The notes beneath the pieces were generated by a model. That model saw only the letters and a list, made by a program, of their open reading frames with translations, did no database searches and was not told the origin of the DNA. The position numbers were made by a program, and so were the translations under genes. Shown here one piece after another: positions 1 to 12,080 of a DNA stretch of 64,000 nt. Positions within the stretch are counted from its first letter, which is position 1; the number at the start of each line of letters is the position of its first letter. Source of the stretch: Lethocerus indicus (Eukaryota > Arthropoda > Insecta > Hemiptera > Belostomatidae); contig JACDQD010000004.1 of assembly GCA_019843655.1 (NCBI GenBank), forward strand, positions 3,658,001 through 3,722,000, given 5' to 3'.

Positions 1-651
1 CTTATTGTGGTTGAATTAAGCTTTCCACTTGTGTTTATTTATTACTGATTCAGCTAAATACACGTAGGCGCTTCACTCCTCAACTTGACAGGAAGGTTAT
101 TATTAATTTTTTTAATATTAAAGATTTTTTATCATTACTTGTTGCCTTATCACAATTTACTTAATAGACTTACATGGTATCTATTCACCCGATTTTCGAT
201 AAAATTAAACGTCATACTGTTTTATGCAATAATAGATGCTGGTACTCTGGACAATTAATATTGATAACGGGGGGGGAGATTGACTTTTTGTATCAACTAA
301 GAAAAGCCGGTTGCGCCTGTCTGATTGTATTCTAGTTCTATATTGAGCTTAGGTTTCGTTCTATTGTCTGAAATTAGCTTCAGAATATGCATATTTTTAA
401 GTCTACGCGGTTATTCTGCACTCCTAATGCCTGCGTCTAATTCTACATCCAAGTATGATGTTTAACAACACGTTATATACGTTTTTCCGATTACTAGCAG
501 TAGTTTTAGAATGTATCCCCACTCGTAATAGCAATTTTCGTGTTAACTAATTTAAAATTAATTTAATTTCATAAATGTCAGCGGATACGCAGATCTATAG
601 AGCTTCTTGACCGTCTGATAGTATTTAGTAGGAGATTCAGGTGCGGTATTG

Positions 652-705
<54 letters not shown>

Positions 706-1080
706 CTAGAAATTGGCAAATGGACAATGACAGGATTGAAAAATTAGATGACAATTTTGTAATTGCGCTATACAAGCAATGCAAAATAAAACGAAAGATA
801 TTGTACCTCGAACGTGTAATAACAGTACCTTTGTTCGATTTTATTTTCTAGTTTTGACACAATATTATTTCGGTCCATGAATGTTACGCAACCAGAATTC
901 CCAGAGTTATACCGGGCTGGAATAGACCAGCGGTGCATACGAGTCTGGGCATTGTGCCGGAGTGTCACTCCAGGGACAGTTGGTGTGTCAGCAACAGGCA
1001 GGCACTGAAGGGATCTTACAATTTGGGTATGTTAGTTGCGTTGTTAATTTCGTTCACCTTTAATGAGTCTGATGTAACCC
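1..1080. other. AT-rich noncoding stretch
   Basis: No gene is recognisable. The stretch is AT-rich with TTAATT-type words, an 8-base G run at 269-276 and a long (AT)n microsatellite at 655-702. The short reading frames across the microsatellite are only Tyr-Ile repeats. Nothing suggests an exon, RNA gene or mobile element. Confidence 0.7.
655..702. repeat. (AT)24 microsatellite
   Basis: A perfect AT dinucleotide tract of 48 bp. It is self-complementary and could extrude a cruciform. It has the same length as the tract at 2711-2758. Confidence 0.98.
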
Positions 1081-1143
1081 GGTCGCTTTGTTACTATTTA
1101 TCCACTAGTGGCCTCGTGGGACCGTGGGCGTCGGGACGCTCTT

Positions 1144-1165
1144 CAGTAGCGGACAACCGCTACTG
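1144..1165. other. Hairpin, 9-bp perfect stem with ACAA loop
   Basis: CAGTAGCGG at 1144-1152 pairs exactly with CCGCTACTG at 1157-1165, leaving a four-base ACAA loop. It is short and GC-rich, so stable as RNA or single-stranded DNA. There is no T-run after it, so it is not a bacterial terminator. Confidence 0.85.
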
Positions 1166-1244
1166 CGGGTGCACTTCGGTGACTATTTGACAAGGAGGGT
1201 TTTCGCGAGCGATCCCCGGACAAGTGGATTATGTCTCCCTTTCG

Positions 1245-1297
1245 CGAGGTTGTAGGCATTTTCTCTCAGAAGAGAGAATACAAAAATACAACCCTCG
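1245..1297. other. Nested two-stem hairpin
   Basis: The outer stem pairs 1245-1254 (CGAGGTTGTA) with 1287-1297 (TACAACCCTCG), with one bulged C. Inside it, TTCTCTC at 1261-1267 pairs with GAGAGAA at 1272-1278 around an AGAA loop. About 17 pairs lie in 53 nt. The two internal single-stranded arms (6 and 8 nt) make it less regular than a typical miRNA precursor. Confidence 0.7.
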
Positions 1298-1345
1298 GGA
1301 CTATCGTACCAGAGACGGGTCCGGGATGTAACCGCCGCTTTCAGA

Positions 1346-2706
1346 AATTGTTTTAATTACGCTGATAACTTAGGAGCGGTCATAGTCATAGCACATACCA
1401 AATAGAAAGAAATGAATGTAAAAGAATTATCTGTAACGTGTGTTAAGCATATATTGTATTTTCTCGTGATAGCCGTGCTGCTATTATTATATCAGATATT
1501 GATGACAAAACATAAGAATATCTGTTTCATATTAAGTATATAATCCCGATAGCAGCTTCTGTAATGTGAATATTGGTTTCTATTACAGTGGATCGATAGG
1601 CTTATAACACGGGATGAATAATAATTTATTATTGGTCAAATAAATGTTTATATCGAAGAAATCACTACAGAGCACAGTATCTATAGGACGATATGGTTCC
1701 AGGCCAGCTATCTTATTACATCCAGATATCTGAGCGGTGTCAAAATCATGCTGAGACGGCGTGTTTTCCATCCTCATTTCCTATGCGTTTCAAAACACAA
1801 CCTACCTGTTAAGTGGAAACTTAGTTACAGTGTGCTAAATCGCGGACTGGGTGGAACGGTGGGACCCCCTCGAGGGGTGCCCTATCCCGAAGCCTCGGTT
1901 AACGCATTAATAATGAATCGAAGAAGGGGGGCATCCCATACCTGGAACACGCCCCACGAGACAGTACTTGTTCGTTTGTTGAACGAAATAAATATTAATC
2001 TGGTCGCAGCTGCTTTCATATTCGCAGAGCCACAAACATTTCTAACAACGGTTTTCAATACGTTGATCTATCACCGAATACAAAACGAAAAGCATATAAA
2101 TAAACCATAAATATAGTTTTCAACATGTGTCGATAGTTACATCACTAAAAATCGTATATAAATTTAAATAAAATATAAATCTGGTTATATTAAAATAGAC
2201 TTGCCGAAATGTTAATTCGAACATTATAAATGATGTTAGGATTTAAATAAATAACAAACGTTGTGATGGTTTTATCTGAGTTTTTCGGAATTGTATTTGA
2301 AGGTGGTCGGCCAATGGATACAGGATTAATCTAAATAAATATTAGTACCGAGGCAGACACTACAAATCGAGGAGAGCCCGCTAAAGTAAAGACATCTGCC
2401 TGGCTTTTCATATTGACCTGTCATTTCGTTTGATATGAGAGGAAGAGCGGGCTCAAAAAACGAAAAAATTGAGCTCGGTACTTGGTCACGTTGCTTCTCC
2501 TCCTTTCGTTCCCATTCATACGTTTCACCGGTCAAGGCCCATCGATATCCTCGTAAATTGAATCAAACTAAATAAAGTTTATATTGTATACTAATATAAT
2601 TTTTCAAGAGCTTCATGAACTAACAATTTTTATAATAATTCTATTGGTAATGTAGTTTTCTTAGTAAAATGAATAAATTTTGTTGTACGTTCTTTATTTC
2701 TCATAC

Positions 2707-2761
<55 letters not shown>

Positions 2762-3520
2762 AAGTATAAGCATTGTAAGAAATTGAGAAATACTTCCACA
2801 GAAGTCGTAAAGACGAAAAAAAGTCAGTATTGCTTTTCCCCTTTCTTGTGTAGATTACTCTCTTTCCCACTGGGACATTTCGAAACACTTGTTAGTTTAA
2901 TTAGTTGAAAGACTCAAAAACTATCTTAATCATGTTCGACTCAATTCATGATTCATTGTACTTACATGCCTTGTTTTTTTACGAACGTTAAACTCGGAGG
3001 AAACACATTTATAGATCCTTCGAAAATACTTCGACATGTATGAGACGTGGTTCTACAAATTGAAAAAAGACTCTTTGCAAGAAATACGCATATATATGCA
3101 ATGAATATTATATCTTATCGTGACTTTCTTTTATCATTGGTTAAATCATTGTTTTAGATTGGAAAATAGTTTGGAAAAGCGACAATCGGATTATCAATTA
3201 TTATTTATCTACTATTCTATTCATAATGACAAAATAGGCCTAATTAGTAACATTAAATTAAACTTTTTCTTCCTAGAGCAAGGTATTTTCAACCGCAAAT
3301 GAATGGACACAGGTTAATGGTGAAATTTCGATTTCTATTTTGATTTTACCAGTTGGAAAATAACAAACCCGTGATGTATTTTAATTTGCAATTAATTGTA
3401 CACATCCCGAGGTCAGTCCGGTCAGTTGCCGGAAGCTAACTAAATAACGTTAATTAGCAATCATCGGAATTTATTTCCCGAAGAAAAAATCGAATATTTT
3501 GTTAAATATATCAATATTTC
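1346..3520. other. AT-rich noncoding stretch
   Basis: Mostly AT-rich, with a small GC-rich patch near 1850-1960 that includes the 12-bp palindrome CCCCTCGAGGGG at 1866-1877. A 120-codon ATG frame at 1748-2110 crosses this patch but has no recognisable domain or exon boundaries. A second long AT microsatellite lies at 2711-2758. Nothing else is supported. Confidence 0.65.
2711..2758. repeat. (AT)24 microsatellite
   Basis: A perfect 48-bp AT dinucleotide tract, equal in length to the one at 655-702 about 2 kb upstream. Confidence 0.98.
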
Positions 3521-5290
3521 AATGAAGTCCACGATGTCGACGCCTGGGGCGAAATAATTCCATTGTGGATAACCGGATCCTTGTGGGGGACAGGGAGATC
3601 GTGTGTTCCCTCCCAAATACCTTCTGTCTTCTCCCGGTGGCAGGCCGGTTCCCTTTGATCACCGAGAGCCAATCTCGAGATTCCGGAATCCTTCCAGCCG
3701 CCGATAAAAACTTTAGGAAATCTACGATCATATAGCCAACGCTTCAGTTACCCCCGCACGGGCCGTTGCTTCCGGATTTAATATAGGGCATGAACAAATA
3801 TCCTGGCCAGATCGGATTAATGTCAGTGTGCACACTAATATTGCTTCCTTCGATCGCCTTATTGCTTGGAAAATTTTGAAATTAAATTATAAAAACTGCG
3901 AACAACAGGCCATTCAGGAAACAATTTCTTAGAAACTGGTAAAATTAATTTTTCATTAGATTAGGCAATAGTAAAGGATTTAAATTAGTACGAAATAATA
4001 TTGTACATTTTAAAAGAAATAAATTGTTTATAACTGCTATCTAACTAGTGGTAGGATCGCGCAATATACCTGATACGATAATAACGCGATCTTACCAGAA
4101 GGTAATAAATACGAAACGTTCGCTCGTTCACTAATCCATGCTAATTTTTTACTTCAACGGACATGTATAAATGATTTCATTTGATTTTTTTTGGGTTGAA
4201 ATACTTTGATTATGACGCGGTTCTAACCGCGAAATTCAGCATTTTTGACATTTATTTTATTTTTCGACATCAATTTATTTTAACAAAACGCGCAATATCA
4301 TATAGTTGGGTATATGAGATGATGGGTATCGTTCGTAAACGTATAGAGGGGGATGTGTCCTGTACTGACAGCTTAGAAATTATAAAACAACAGATAGAGT
4401 ACAATTAAACAGTGTCTTAGATAAAGATATATATGCAAATTTTTGTAATAAAACATATTAAACGCTTTTTAAAGTTCTCACCAAAGGAGAGGTAAAACGG
4501 GAGGATGATTAAGTTAATTAATAAGGGAAGTTTTTGCCTAAAAGTATTAATTACGTTTAAGTAACAATTATCTCCCACTTTGAATCGAAATTTAAAGGGG
4601 AGTTTCTACTAATTTACAAGAGAGTACAGGGCAAAAGAACTCGCCAGACCGCCCGTTCCAATTATTCAGTTGAAATGAAAAAAGTTCAACGAGAGTTAAA
4701 TAAATTCTCTACGGCTAGCGATTTTTGGTCCGGCTCGATTCTTCTGAACCGAAAGGTTGAGGAAGGGAAGTGGATAAGTCGAGAAACAAGTCGCAGTTTT
4801 TTGATCATTTTTAGTTATTTAAAACCAAGTCAGAAAATTCGAATGGCACGAAAATATTATTTCGAATTCAAGTAGACTTAAGGAATTCTGAATCCAGTAT
4901 AATATGAGTATTAAATGAATTTTTCTTTACATTCTCGAGCCTTATCTAAACATTCTTCTAATACCTCCTAATCATTTCTTTCCATCACTAAAGCCTCATT
5001 TTTAGGCAAATTTTTAGGACCACCTTGTAATTAAATCATTACATATTAATTCGCAATATAGCTTTTATACCTTCGAATATAAAATCAACGAGAATCTTTT
5101 TTACTTCGTGCACCTGGTTTGAAAATGTTCAAGTTTCCCAAAGATTCATTCTGTGATTTTCTACATATATTTTCATTCAACGTATTCATTTCACAATTGG
5201 GTTAAAAAAATCCTCGCGTCCGCTTCGATTGGCCTTTATAACTCCTGTGAAAAAAACATTAGGCGAAGCATGCAGTCGTATGAGAAATGG
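3521..5290. other. GC island followed by AT-rich noncoding DNA
   Basis: 3521-3790 is a GC-richer island with open frames on both strands and no recognisable product. 3791-5290 is AT-rich. It contains a strong hairpin at 4042-4104, described separately, and otherwise only short frames of 60-75 codons with no similarity I can name. Confidence 0.6.
4042..4104. other. Long-stem hairpin (miRNA-precursor-like shape)
   Basis: A 13-pair uninterrupted stem joins 4049-4061 (TGGTAGGATCGCG) to 4085-4097 (CGCGATCTTACCA), with a single G-T wobble at 4054/4092. After two mismatches the pairing resumes outward (4045-4046 with 4100-4101, 4042-4043 with 4103-4104). That gives 17 pairs over 20-nt arms and a 23-nt loop. 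The size and shape fit a pre-miRNA, but neither arm matches a miRNA I recognise and no expression can be seen. Either strand could be the transcribed one. Confidence 0.35.
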
Positions 5291-7130
5291 AGTGAATAAT
5301 GATTGACGGTCGGGGCAATGTGGGCAGGAAATTATTTAAAGGGGGGGAGGGGGCGCCCCCGGGCAATTTACCCACCGAGATTATTCCCGTCCAGCATTTG
5401 GAATTCAGGAACATTTGCGCCGCCGTTTCCACTGTTTGAAACTGCATTGGACTGTGCGATATTAAACCGGAAGATTAAATTTAACCCCATCGTTCGCCGG
5501 TTCAGCTTGTGGAATTAGAAATGTCGAAAAGAGAAAAAAACCCCGAAAGAATGGTGAATTCTTGACCCGTAACGTGAATTCCTCGGTTTGCGCTCTTCGG
5601 TATGAATTGTTTCGCGCTCGAGTTGTATTAACATATACTAGCAGCTTTTTTGAATACATAAAACGTCGGACGCTTCCATACCATTAGAATTCGATCTAAT
5701 CTGCGTCTATTTTCAATTTATTCTACTCCTCGTTCGATTCTATTATTAGAATAATCCGGGACTAAACTCTTTTCCGGGCGCGAGGAATGGGTCTCGACCG
5801 CGCCCGCCGCCTAATTGTATTGTCCAGAGATAAATGGGACTTTTGCGAAACTGAGATGATATAAAACTCTCTCGGGGTCTAATCCTATTAGACAATATCC
5901 GGACCTGAAGCCGACCCGGCCAGCACCTGATGCTCGACCGCCGGTTCTGCAGTTTTTTTCCAGTATGGTACCTACCTTACCTACATTACTCAGAGTGTTT
6001 AGGTCAGAACAATAGATAATTGAAATTTGAACGAATTTGATGGGAAAATCTAAATGCCTGTTAGTGAACACTACTAACCGAATATTGTCGTTCCCCCTAA
6101 CGATTACCACACAGCCGAAGATTCGCTTTTATTTAAATTTTGTAGAATGCCAAGTACGAACTAATTTTTTCACCCAGAAGACTTTTTTCTACAATAATAA
6201 TATTAAATACTCGCAACTATGAATTATAGCTAGTCTGCCTTTTAGGAAACATGCCACCTTCACAATTAAAACCGGTCGCTTTCACTTCTACTAGAGATTA
6301 AATGAGTCCTTCAGCAATCCGTACATTACCAGAAAGTGTAATCAGAAGATTCGTTCATTTTTTCGAGTTACAGGCGCGAATTTTTCGTCCGCAACTCTCC
6401 GTCCCATTATATCAGAAACTACTATAAGCCCCCCAAGAGAGACGGTAATAACGCGAGGGGGAGCGAATATCACACGATATATTAAATGTCAGAAGTGCGA
6501 GTGCATAATTTACGAACTCTTAATGCAATTACATTACAGACGGTCTACGGTATGAAATGGAACTGAAGGTGGTTGAACATTTAGGCAGTCCACCTGTCCT
6601 AACGTTATTCACCAATTATTTCTCAGCATCTCCTTCCGAGCAGCCCCACTACCGAGAATGAGAATAGACTGATAAATATTTACTGGGGCTGTCACGCAAA
6701 CATTCTAAAACACAAGAAAAATTCAATATTTATTCAATTCCTTATCTATACTACGTTATACCTATGTAAAGGTAAAGCAAAAACGGACCGGCACGAAATA
6801 ATTTTCGGTTCCTATCTCGGGATAAATTTTTATCTCGATTGGTAAAAGTTCGATGAGGGAAAAAATAAGCACTGATCTATATCTAATGACAAATTGCAGA
6901 TTGCTACACGACCAATTATAATTACGACCGATTAATATATTTATTCGAGTTGGGAATTGCTCATTAATTACACCCCTAAGGTAATCGAATTATAATGAAG
7001 CGAATTGTTATATTGATACTTATTTTTATACATGTTTAATACATTTTATACATGATTTATTAAAAATGTTTATTTTCTGGATGAATATGTGCGGTTGTTT
7101 ATATTATCGCTTTATGAGGGACTAGAACGG
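5291..7130. other. GC-rich patches then AT-rich noncoding DNA
   Basis: 5300-5600 and 5760-5960 are GC-richer. The first has a G7 run at 5341-5347 and the palindrome GGGGGCGCCCCC at 5349-5360. The second has GGGCGCG at 5776-5782 inverted as CGCGCCC at 5799-5805. Frames of up to 99 codons occur on both strands without recognisable domains. 5971-7130 is AT-rich with nothing notable. Confidence 0.6.
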
Positions 7131-7199
7131 AATTCATGTTGAGGTATTGTATGGAATTGAGTTTGGCCTTTCGGGGATTGCGGATATGTCGGCTACGAG

Positions 7200-7224
7200 C
7201 TAGGGTCGCCGACTAGGGTGCCGA
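7200..7224. repeat. Imperfect 12/13-bp tandem duplication
   Basis: CTAGGGTCGCCGA at 7200-7212 is followed directly by CTAGGGTGCCGA at 7213-7224, differing by one deleted C. It looks like a small local duplication. Confidence 0.85.
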
Positions 7225-7828
7225 CTTTCCAAACAAAAATATGGGATTAGAGCCGTTGGCTAAATAAAGTTATTGGAACCGGGTCGCAGATCCGATCCAT
7301 CACAGGTGTACCTGGGCTTCGGGACTTACACACTTAATAACGATATATCATAAGGGTTGGTGTGGGTGGGTGATACAGGACAATCCATGGATGAGAGGGG
7401 TGTCATCCCGGTGAGGGCGGCTCTCGATCTGTGTCAATATTTGACGGGTACATCCCCCGGAGGCCGCCGGATATTTATGTGCCTCAATCTCACCGATTTA
7501 TCCAATCGTCCGACCGGTCTTTAAACTCGTAACTAACTTCGGAAGCCTGAATCGGTTGCGGTACTACACATATCATATTTACACGACAGTCAATGACATT
7601 GTGACATTTGTGACTCTTACCTACGTGAAGATGTTTTCACATAAACAACAAGTTTCACTGTGGCTATTCCTTATAAAAAAATGACTTTCGCATTTGATCC
7701 TTACTTACTCAGTAGACTTAGATTATAAATTGTATATAATTTGAGGTCTTTTTTAGGTGTGAACATGAAATATTATGTTGACTATTTGGGTATAGAATAA
7801 ACCCATAGGATTTCGTTTTTTCGAATCA

Positions 7829-7878
7829 TCAGTAGCATTCCTAAGTACCTCGCTATATCAACGGCAGAATGCTACTGA
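7829..7878. repeat. Perfect 12-bp inverted repeat, 26-nt spacer
   Basis: TCAGTAGCATTC at 7829-7840 is the exact reverse complement of GAATGCTACTGA at 7867-7878. Pairing does not continue outward or inward, so this is a bare inverted repeat rather than a long precursor-like stem. Roughly 0.1 such repeats are expected by chance in a window this size. Confidence 0.85.
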
Positions 7879-9130
7879 CTACAATGTCTATTTCTTTAGA
7901 AACTACCCATTCAAATTCACTTAAGGTGTAATTTATATTCACTGCTTGAAGCTGATACTTTGACAAGTTTAACTTTACCTGCCTATAGGGAAAAATAATC
8001 TAGCGGACATAAAACCCCATTAAATTTCTTTAAAGCTCACGAAGTAGCGTTAAAATTAAGAAGAAAGGTTTTATCTCTTTTATTACCGAATAAACCCCTG
8101 GGGCTGAACTTCGGAACACCTTCGTTAATTGCCCTTCATAAAAGTCTTTAATATCATTATTCAAATAAGATTTAATCTTTCAGTAGTTATAATTATGTTG
8201 CAGTTCTATAAAATGATGAAAAATATCTGGAGATTATTTTTCAGGCTCGAGAGGCTTGGACAGTTCGACTATCCCCAGACGCCAAAGGTTTTTTCGCCGC
8301 TTTATGAATCTACAAACCCCGGCAAAAATAAAATATATAAGTATTAATAAATTGCGCTCTTATAAACACCTACCGAATTTGTTAATTTCCCTCAGAAACA
8401 AACAGTAATAGAGCTGACTGAAAAATTCAATTAGAGTGTTGACTCGAGGGGCTCCCCACAAGTTTGTTTTAAAAGAGGCTAATTTATTCTTTTTACTTTT
8501 TTGCTTTTAATTCCGAGACTTGATTATTTAAAAGGGGAGGTAATTTGGATGGGGGTATATTTTCTTTCATCAAAAACGATTAATGTCCATTCCAAAGTAA
8601 TTAAACCACCGGCGATTTTGACTCGTTGAAATAATAACTACTAATTGCCTAGTATGATTTTAACTTTAACTGTGTATGATTGAACTACTACATATGAGAA
8701 TGGAATTGTGCATGTAAAATTAGCTGTATGTAACTTCGCCACAACCGGAATTAATAGAACAGTTAATTAATAGAACGTGATTTGAAAATGGCAAACACAC
8801 ACACGTTGTTTTATTAAATATTCAGCTCTAAAATCATTCAGCTATATTATTAGTAGCATTCAGTCAGAAAAGTATTTGGTACTTCTGTTGAAGTCAAAGT
8901 CTTTTGGCACTTTCACTACATAGTTAGGAGTTATTATGTGATAAGGGAATAAGTAACGCTGCCTGGAACATATTTGGGTCACTGTAACGATGTTCGGTAA
9001 TAACTCTATCTGCATCAGACATTAGGATACCAACTGGTACTAGCCAAGATGACGAAATAATTAAAACCGGTCTAGCCGAAGATCAATAATAGACGGATGA
9101 AAACAATTGCACAACCGATGAAGGTCCGAA

Positions 9131-10250
9131 CGTTCGCATACTCTCCCAAACAACAGCGTGCCTTCGAGTAAAACGCTTTCATTTCTGCAGAACTCGTACT
9201 AGCAGACGAGGTACCGCAATTTCCTTCGGTCGAAATGAACCGGCCACAGACGGAACGTTAGTGGAAGACCTTTCCGAGTAAGCATGATTCAAAATTGGGT
9301 GTGTCATAGAACGCGGGGAAAGAGAAAGTGATGGAAGGAATGGAAATATAGAGCGAGAAGGGAGCCGGCAGTGAATAGTTAACGGGCCAGAGATGGGGTA
9401 GCTGGAGCCCGGGCTCGAGTGCCCAATTAACACTCGAGTCTCCGTTGGCCTCGCTAACTGCCTCGCTGTCTTTTCACCTTGCCCATCTCGCCCAATCTTG
9501 AATAAATATAAGTCAAAACTGACATTATTCTCGACTGGCCATTTTTCTACCACCGCCCGCGGCAATCCGGCTATCTCCGGGTTATATATTTATATTGATA
9601 TAAATAACATTTCGAATTATTTTTACTCCTAAATCCAGGCAGATCACAGATAACGGCATATATTGCATAAATTGTTTAAAACGAAATCGACACCCGGTGG
9701 ATAACAGTGACGATAGAGTGGGAAATAGTATAACACACAGGGTAGGATAAGAAAAAATGTTATGAGAGATAGAGAGACTGGCCGTATGGACGAATAACCC
9801 CCTACCGGTGTGTGACTCGTTCTTAGCCAGGACGGCAGGCATGCTAACAGGGCACAAATCTCTTAACGCTCAATTGGACTGTGGAAGGCCGTCGTACCGC
9901 TGGCAGTGCGGCCTGCTCTACGATGGAGCCAAACGAGAGCTTCTGAGACATCAGCAGGCATCAGAAGATCACTCTCTGACCCAGAAACTATTCGGAATCT
10001 AGAATAGATACTATATATCAATTCCACTGGGCGTGGAAATAAGGTCTGTAAATGTTGGAATCGTAGGATTGCAGAGGTGATCATCGTGACGGGGTGGTCC
10101 CCGCCGCGGGAGAAGATGGAAAATTTAAGTGGAAAAATTAACTGATAACAATTTTAATGGAAATTCCAGACCGGAAAATTGAGGGGAGAAAGTGGTCCAC
10201 CCTCCTAGCAACTCCCAGCCCCCTGGAAATTATATCGTCTTATTTCCGAT
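9131..10250. other. GC-richer noncoding block
   Basis: A broad GC-richer region with a 128-codon frame on the minus strand (9179-9565) and several overlapping frames on both strands near 9800-10080. None has recognisable domains. The palindrome GAGCCCGGGCTC (9405-9416) overlaps the inverted pair CTCGAGT/ACTCGAG (9414-9420 and 9432-9438). Low stop density here follows from base composition. Confidence 0.55.
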
Positions 10251-12080
10251 TCAGGATTTTAATTACTCGTTAATTTGTTTTACACTGTAACTGACACCGG
10301 GATTCGTGTAGGAAATTTGTGGGGGATATCGATGTTATAATCCGTCCGAAAATATAATGAAAAAAACGGTGTTACACGTGGTCTACGAAAGGTAAGATGC
10401 ATAGCGGGTCTCTCTCAGTGATTAGATATAACACCTATACTTAAATTACTATTTGCTCTTTAGGCCCTGTTTTTGGAGGTTTTTTTATTTTGAATTAATA
10501 CCAATTCATTATTATGGGATATGCACTTTTCGGATCTGCTGAATTTGCATTTTCTTTAACGGTATTATGATTGTTATTAGTTAATTACATTTGTTTATAA
10601 GTAGACTAAGTCTGCCAGCTCAGTTAATAATTTGTTTTTATTAGAAAATGAAAAGCCGAAGTTCGTCACGCTCTCCATCGTTGCTGAATGCGTGATTGAG
10701 CTTCCTTCTCCAGTATAAATTATTCTGAGCTTTTACCATATTCATTCTTTACCATTTTAACATTATTTTTCTGACATTTTATTTCAAAAGTGAACCTTCA
10801 AGTGTTAGTGTGGAATATACACTTTTCCGCGGTAATTAAATATCAGATAATATGTAACATATTCCCTATAATAGAACAGACCAACAAACTAGAAAGTACA
10901 GCCAGTTTACTCGTTGGAATATTTTAAAAATTAAGATTTAGACTGGAAAATTTTCATCTGATAATAGGTCTAAAGGAGATGTCAACCTGTCCGGGGGAAA
11001 ATGCCCTGAGTGGTGCAAAGCCCATTTCCCCCAATTCCCATTATATTTTCCCCAGCAGAAAGTTGCTTCTTATTCTTTTCCCTATTTTTAATTAGTAATT
11101 ATTTGATTAGTAATTTTACTGCAGTTGTTAAGAATTTCTGATAGATTATATATAAAGAAGTTTATATTAAATTAGCAAATATGTAAAATATATTTTCAGT
11201 CGCGGTTTCACGGTCAATGCGCAAAGAAGAAAGAGGGTTTTAAAACGGCTCATCAAATCAACGAACTCATTTAACAGCCCAATTGAAAAGGGACAACCTC
11301 TTAAGAGCAATTTCAGTCGCCCGACCGGCATAAATTACTATTATTGGCCCGCTAGACGTTTCGCACGAAGGAAAAAATGTATTATCTTATATATTTAGGG
11401 ACAGCTACTTTTTTTCTTGTTCCGGGCGACGAGGAAACTGAAATGCCCATATAAAACGGAAATTTATCAACCGAGAGGTCTCCAATTACATTTCAACTCT
11501 CCGGGCTCTGTTTCCTTCCGTAGGCTACGATATTAAAATTCAGCAAAAGTGTCGTCGATTTTAACTTTGCCTGGAATTCCGACACAATAAGCTTTTATGA
11601 CTTGGGACTGTATCCCTTTCGCAGGGGCTAAATGTACCGAGGCCCCGATATCCTGACGGTGTACGAACTTTGGCGGGTGAAGCTAGTTCGTTATGAATGT
11701 GATTACATTATGATTTCATGAAATGGGCGGACCGAAAAAATTCATTCAGTCGTCAATATGAATTTCAGCCGCCAGAGCGGAGGGGCGCAGAACCGGGCCC
11801 AATATTACTACCACATAACCGATGGCACGGTCAAGTAAGTTCGAATAATTTCAACTGTGTTCGTAAACCGAATCGATGGGCCGACGACTATGGGCCCCAT
11901 TAGAGTTTTAACGGCCGCTCGGATAGCCAGCAAACGATTTTTCCGCGGCTCTAACCGCGCGTAAAATAAAATTGCGACACGAATCGAGACTCTTACCCAA
12001 ATTAGCGATTTGCCCAATATGACTCCGACCGCGTTTAACAAAACCGGACCGAGATTATTCTCGGTATACGCAGACCAATT
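10251..12080. other. AT-rich then moderately GC-rich noncoding DNA
   Basis: 10251-11220 is AT-rich, apart from a C/G-containing hairpin at 10993-11032. There GGGGGAAA pairs with TTTCCCCC, and TG/CA extend the stem inward past one bulged A. 11221-12080 is of intermediate composition with short frames on both strands. Nothing identifies a gene. Confidence 0.65.

Larger units (their letters stand above)
1081..1345. other. GC-richer, hairpin-dense block
   Basis: This island is clearly more GC-rich than its flanks. It holds three inverted repeats: GCGTC/GACGC near 1129-1140, a 9-bp stem with an ACAA loop at 1144-1165, and a nested two-stem hairpin at 1245-1297. The words TTTCGCGAG and CTTTCGCGAGG occur twice in similar settings near 1200 and 1240. 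No coding frame is convincing. A structured RNA or a regulatory block are both possible. Confidence 0.5.
7131..9130. other. Mixed noncoding stretch with short repeats
   Basis: 7131-7560 is moderately GC-rich and has an imperfect tandem duplication at 7200-7224. The rest is AT-rich. A perfect 12-bp inverted repeat sits at 7829-7878, and a related word recurs at 8846-8861. A 12-bp direct repeat, AATTAATAGAAC, lies at 8749-8760 and 8765-8776. No gene is recognisable. Confidence 0.65.

Noticed and set aside
1748..2110. 120-codon ATG frame
   Set aside because: No domain, no convincing start context or splice sites, and it crosses a GC-rich patch into AT-rich sequence without change in character.
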